Of a stretch of DNA of 6,671 nucleotides, positions 6,041 through 6,671 are shown piece by piece (the first letter of the stretch is position 1; every line of letters starts with the position of its first letter). The stretch comes from JAOUEA01 sp046732015 (GTDB lineage Bacteria; Actinomycetota; UBA4738; HRBIN12). The position numbers were made by a program, and so were the translations under genes. The stretch lies in the NCBI GenBank assembly GCA_046732015.1, contig JBKPMF010000187.1, positions 1 to 6,671 of the forward strand, read 5' to 3'. Under the pieces are notes generated by a model. That model had not been told where the DNA came from and made no database searches. It worked only from the letters and a program-made list of their open reading frames with translations.

Positions 6041-6055
6041 GCCCTGAGCTAGGGC
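6034..6055. repeat. Inverted repeat spanning the yciI-like stop codon
   Basis: GCCCTAG (6034-6040, containing the stop TAG) and CTAGGGC (6049-6055) are perfect 7-bp arms with an 8-base loop between convergent genes. It could form a transcript-end hairpin, but no T-run follows in either direction, so termination is only suggested. Confidence 0.45.
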
Positions 6056-6084
6056 ACAGAGCTAGGGGACAGAGCTAGGGGACA
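6046..6084. repeat. Three 13-bp tandem repeats with CTAG in each unit, between convergent genes
   Basis: Units GAGCTAGGGCACA (6046-6058), GAGCTAGGGGACA (6059-6071) and the same again (6072-6084); only one base differs in the first. The third unit covers the final codons and TAG stop (6077-6075) of the minus-strand lipoprotein gene. Because 13 is one more than a multiple of three and CTAG is a palindrome, the array carries TAG in every reading frame on both strands. Confidence 0.9.
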
Positions 6085-6671
6085 GCCGGGAGCAGGTCGC
6101 TGACGTCCGTGACGTCGCCGTCTTTCGGGATCGGCAGATGCATGGCGATGCCGTACTCGGGGATCTCCATCGTCATCTCCATGCCGAAGTCGAGGGCCGA
6201 GTTCCCGCCGGACGCCAACGAAATGGTCATGCGACGCAGGAGTCCGTCGCTGTCGATCCACACGTCGACCGGCATCGCGCCGTGCCCGAACTGCTTGCGA
6301 GCCTGGGCGATCGCCTGCTTCAGCTCACCGCGCGTGTCGTCCGGCAGACGGTCGTAGGCGGCATCGAGGTCGACGGTGCCGGAGTAGTGCGTGGTCTCGA
6401 CGCCCGCAACCTGTTCGGTGCCGACCTCCTCGGCATCGGCGATGCCGCGCAGGTACTCGAGCTGCGCCGTGGGGTCGTTCTGACCCTGACTCAGGCTCGC
6501 GAGGTCGCTGGATCCGGGGACGAGTTCGTCCAGGTCCATCGAGATCCAGTCGGTGTCCAGGCCCGAGCTTCGCGACAGCATCGGCGACCGCATGTACATC
6601 ACCGAACCGTCCAGGATCATCTCCATCTCGAAATCGCCGTCCACCCCAGGCATGTCCGTGAACCGGTAGAT
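6075..6671 (-). CDS. LppX/LprG-like lipoprotein (5'-partial at window edge)
   Basis: The 3' portion (198 residues) of a gene whose start and presumed signal peptide lie beyond the right edge. The frame is open through 6671, so the ATG at 6653 is internal. The visible part resembles the LppX/LprA/LprF/LprG family, periplasmic lipid-carrier lipoproteins with a LolA-like half-barrel. It has an opening pair of beta strands (FEMEMILDGSVMYMRSPML), a W-I-S-M-D-L segment (IYR and DWISMDL mark the usual 'expressed/Tyr...Trp' strands), a helix linker, GVETTHYSGTVDLDAAYDRL, a helix-rich middle, and VDVWIDSDGLLRRMTISL, the family's common 'vwiD.dGl.rr' strand. The gene ends with two more strands and PAVP-TAG. 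In mycobacteria such proteins move acylated lipids between membrane and cell wall; here that is inference. Without the N-terminus the lipobox cannot be checked, and a generic hypothetical lipoprotein annotation is equally fair. Confidence 0.75.
   Translation of the reverse strand: MYRFTDMPGVDGDFEMEMILDGSVMYMRSPMLSRSSGLDTDWISMDLDELVPGSSDLASLSQGQNDPTAQLEYLRGIADAEEVGTEQVAGVETTHYSGTVDLDAAYDRLPDDTRGELKQAIAQARKQFGHGAMPVDVWIDSDGLLRRMTISLASGGNSALDFGMEMTMEIPEYGIAMHLPIPKDGDVTDVSDLLPAVP

Overview
The window is GC-rich, with strong G/C preference at third codon positions and GTG/TTG starts beside ATG. It carries Sec-exported proteins, a membrane-anchored protein with a repetitive Gly/His/Asp-rich tail, an LppX/LprG-like lipoprotein and an N-terminally FMN-binding nitroreductase whose style is common in actinobacteria. 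I infer an actinobacterium (Actinomycetota), probably an environmental lineage without a close model species. No rRNA, tRNA, CRISPR array, transposase or phage gene is visible, and the region looks chromosomal and ordinary rather than mobile.

Layout. Positions 2-742 (+) hold the 3' part of a single-pass membrane protein with a long repetitive extracellular tail; its start lies outside the window. Positions 879-1244 (+) encode a small secreted protein with two cysteines and a Gly/Tyr-rich tail, closed by a strong hairpin terminator (1293-1340). Four genes then lie head-to-tail on the minus strand, transcribed from right to left: a PBP4-type D-Ala-D-Ala carboxypeptidase with a lipobox (5651-4398), a nitroreductase-family flavoprotein (4387-3788), an RraA-family protein (3751-3263) and a secreted SpoIVB-type (S55) peptidase-domain protein (3155-1362). 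Divergent from the carboxypeptidase is a YciI-family protein (5735-6040, +). A partial LppX/LprG-like lipoprotein (6671-6075, -) enters from the right edge and converges on the YciI gene.

How the genes may work together. The first three minus-strand genes are close enough (10 and 36 nt gaps) to be one transcript; the S55 gene is 107 nt further on and may have its own promoter. The products do not form a recognised pathway. Cell-envelope work is the commonest theme: peptidoglycan trimming, a secreted protease-like protein, a lipid-carrier-like lipoprotein and small exported proteins. The nitroreductase, RraA and YciI proteins are cytoplasmic housekeeping-type enzymes or regulators.

I did not find a clearly new biological system. 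The observations most worth following are the reversed Ser-before-His motif order in the S55 protein, a 13-bp tandem repeat that places CTAG/TAG stops in all three frames on both strands between two convergent genes, and the two repetitive or glycine-rich exported proteins at the left end.
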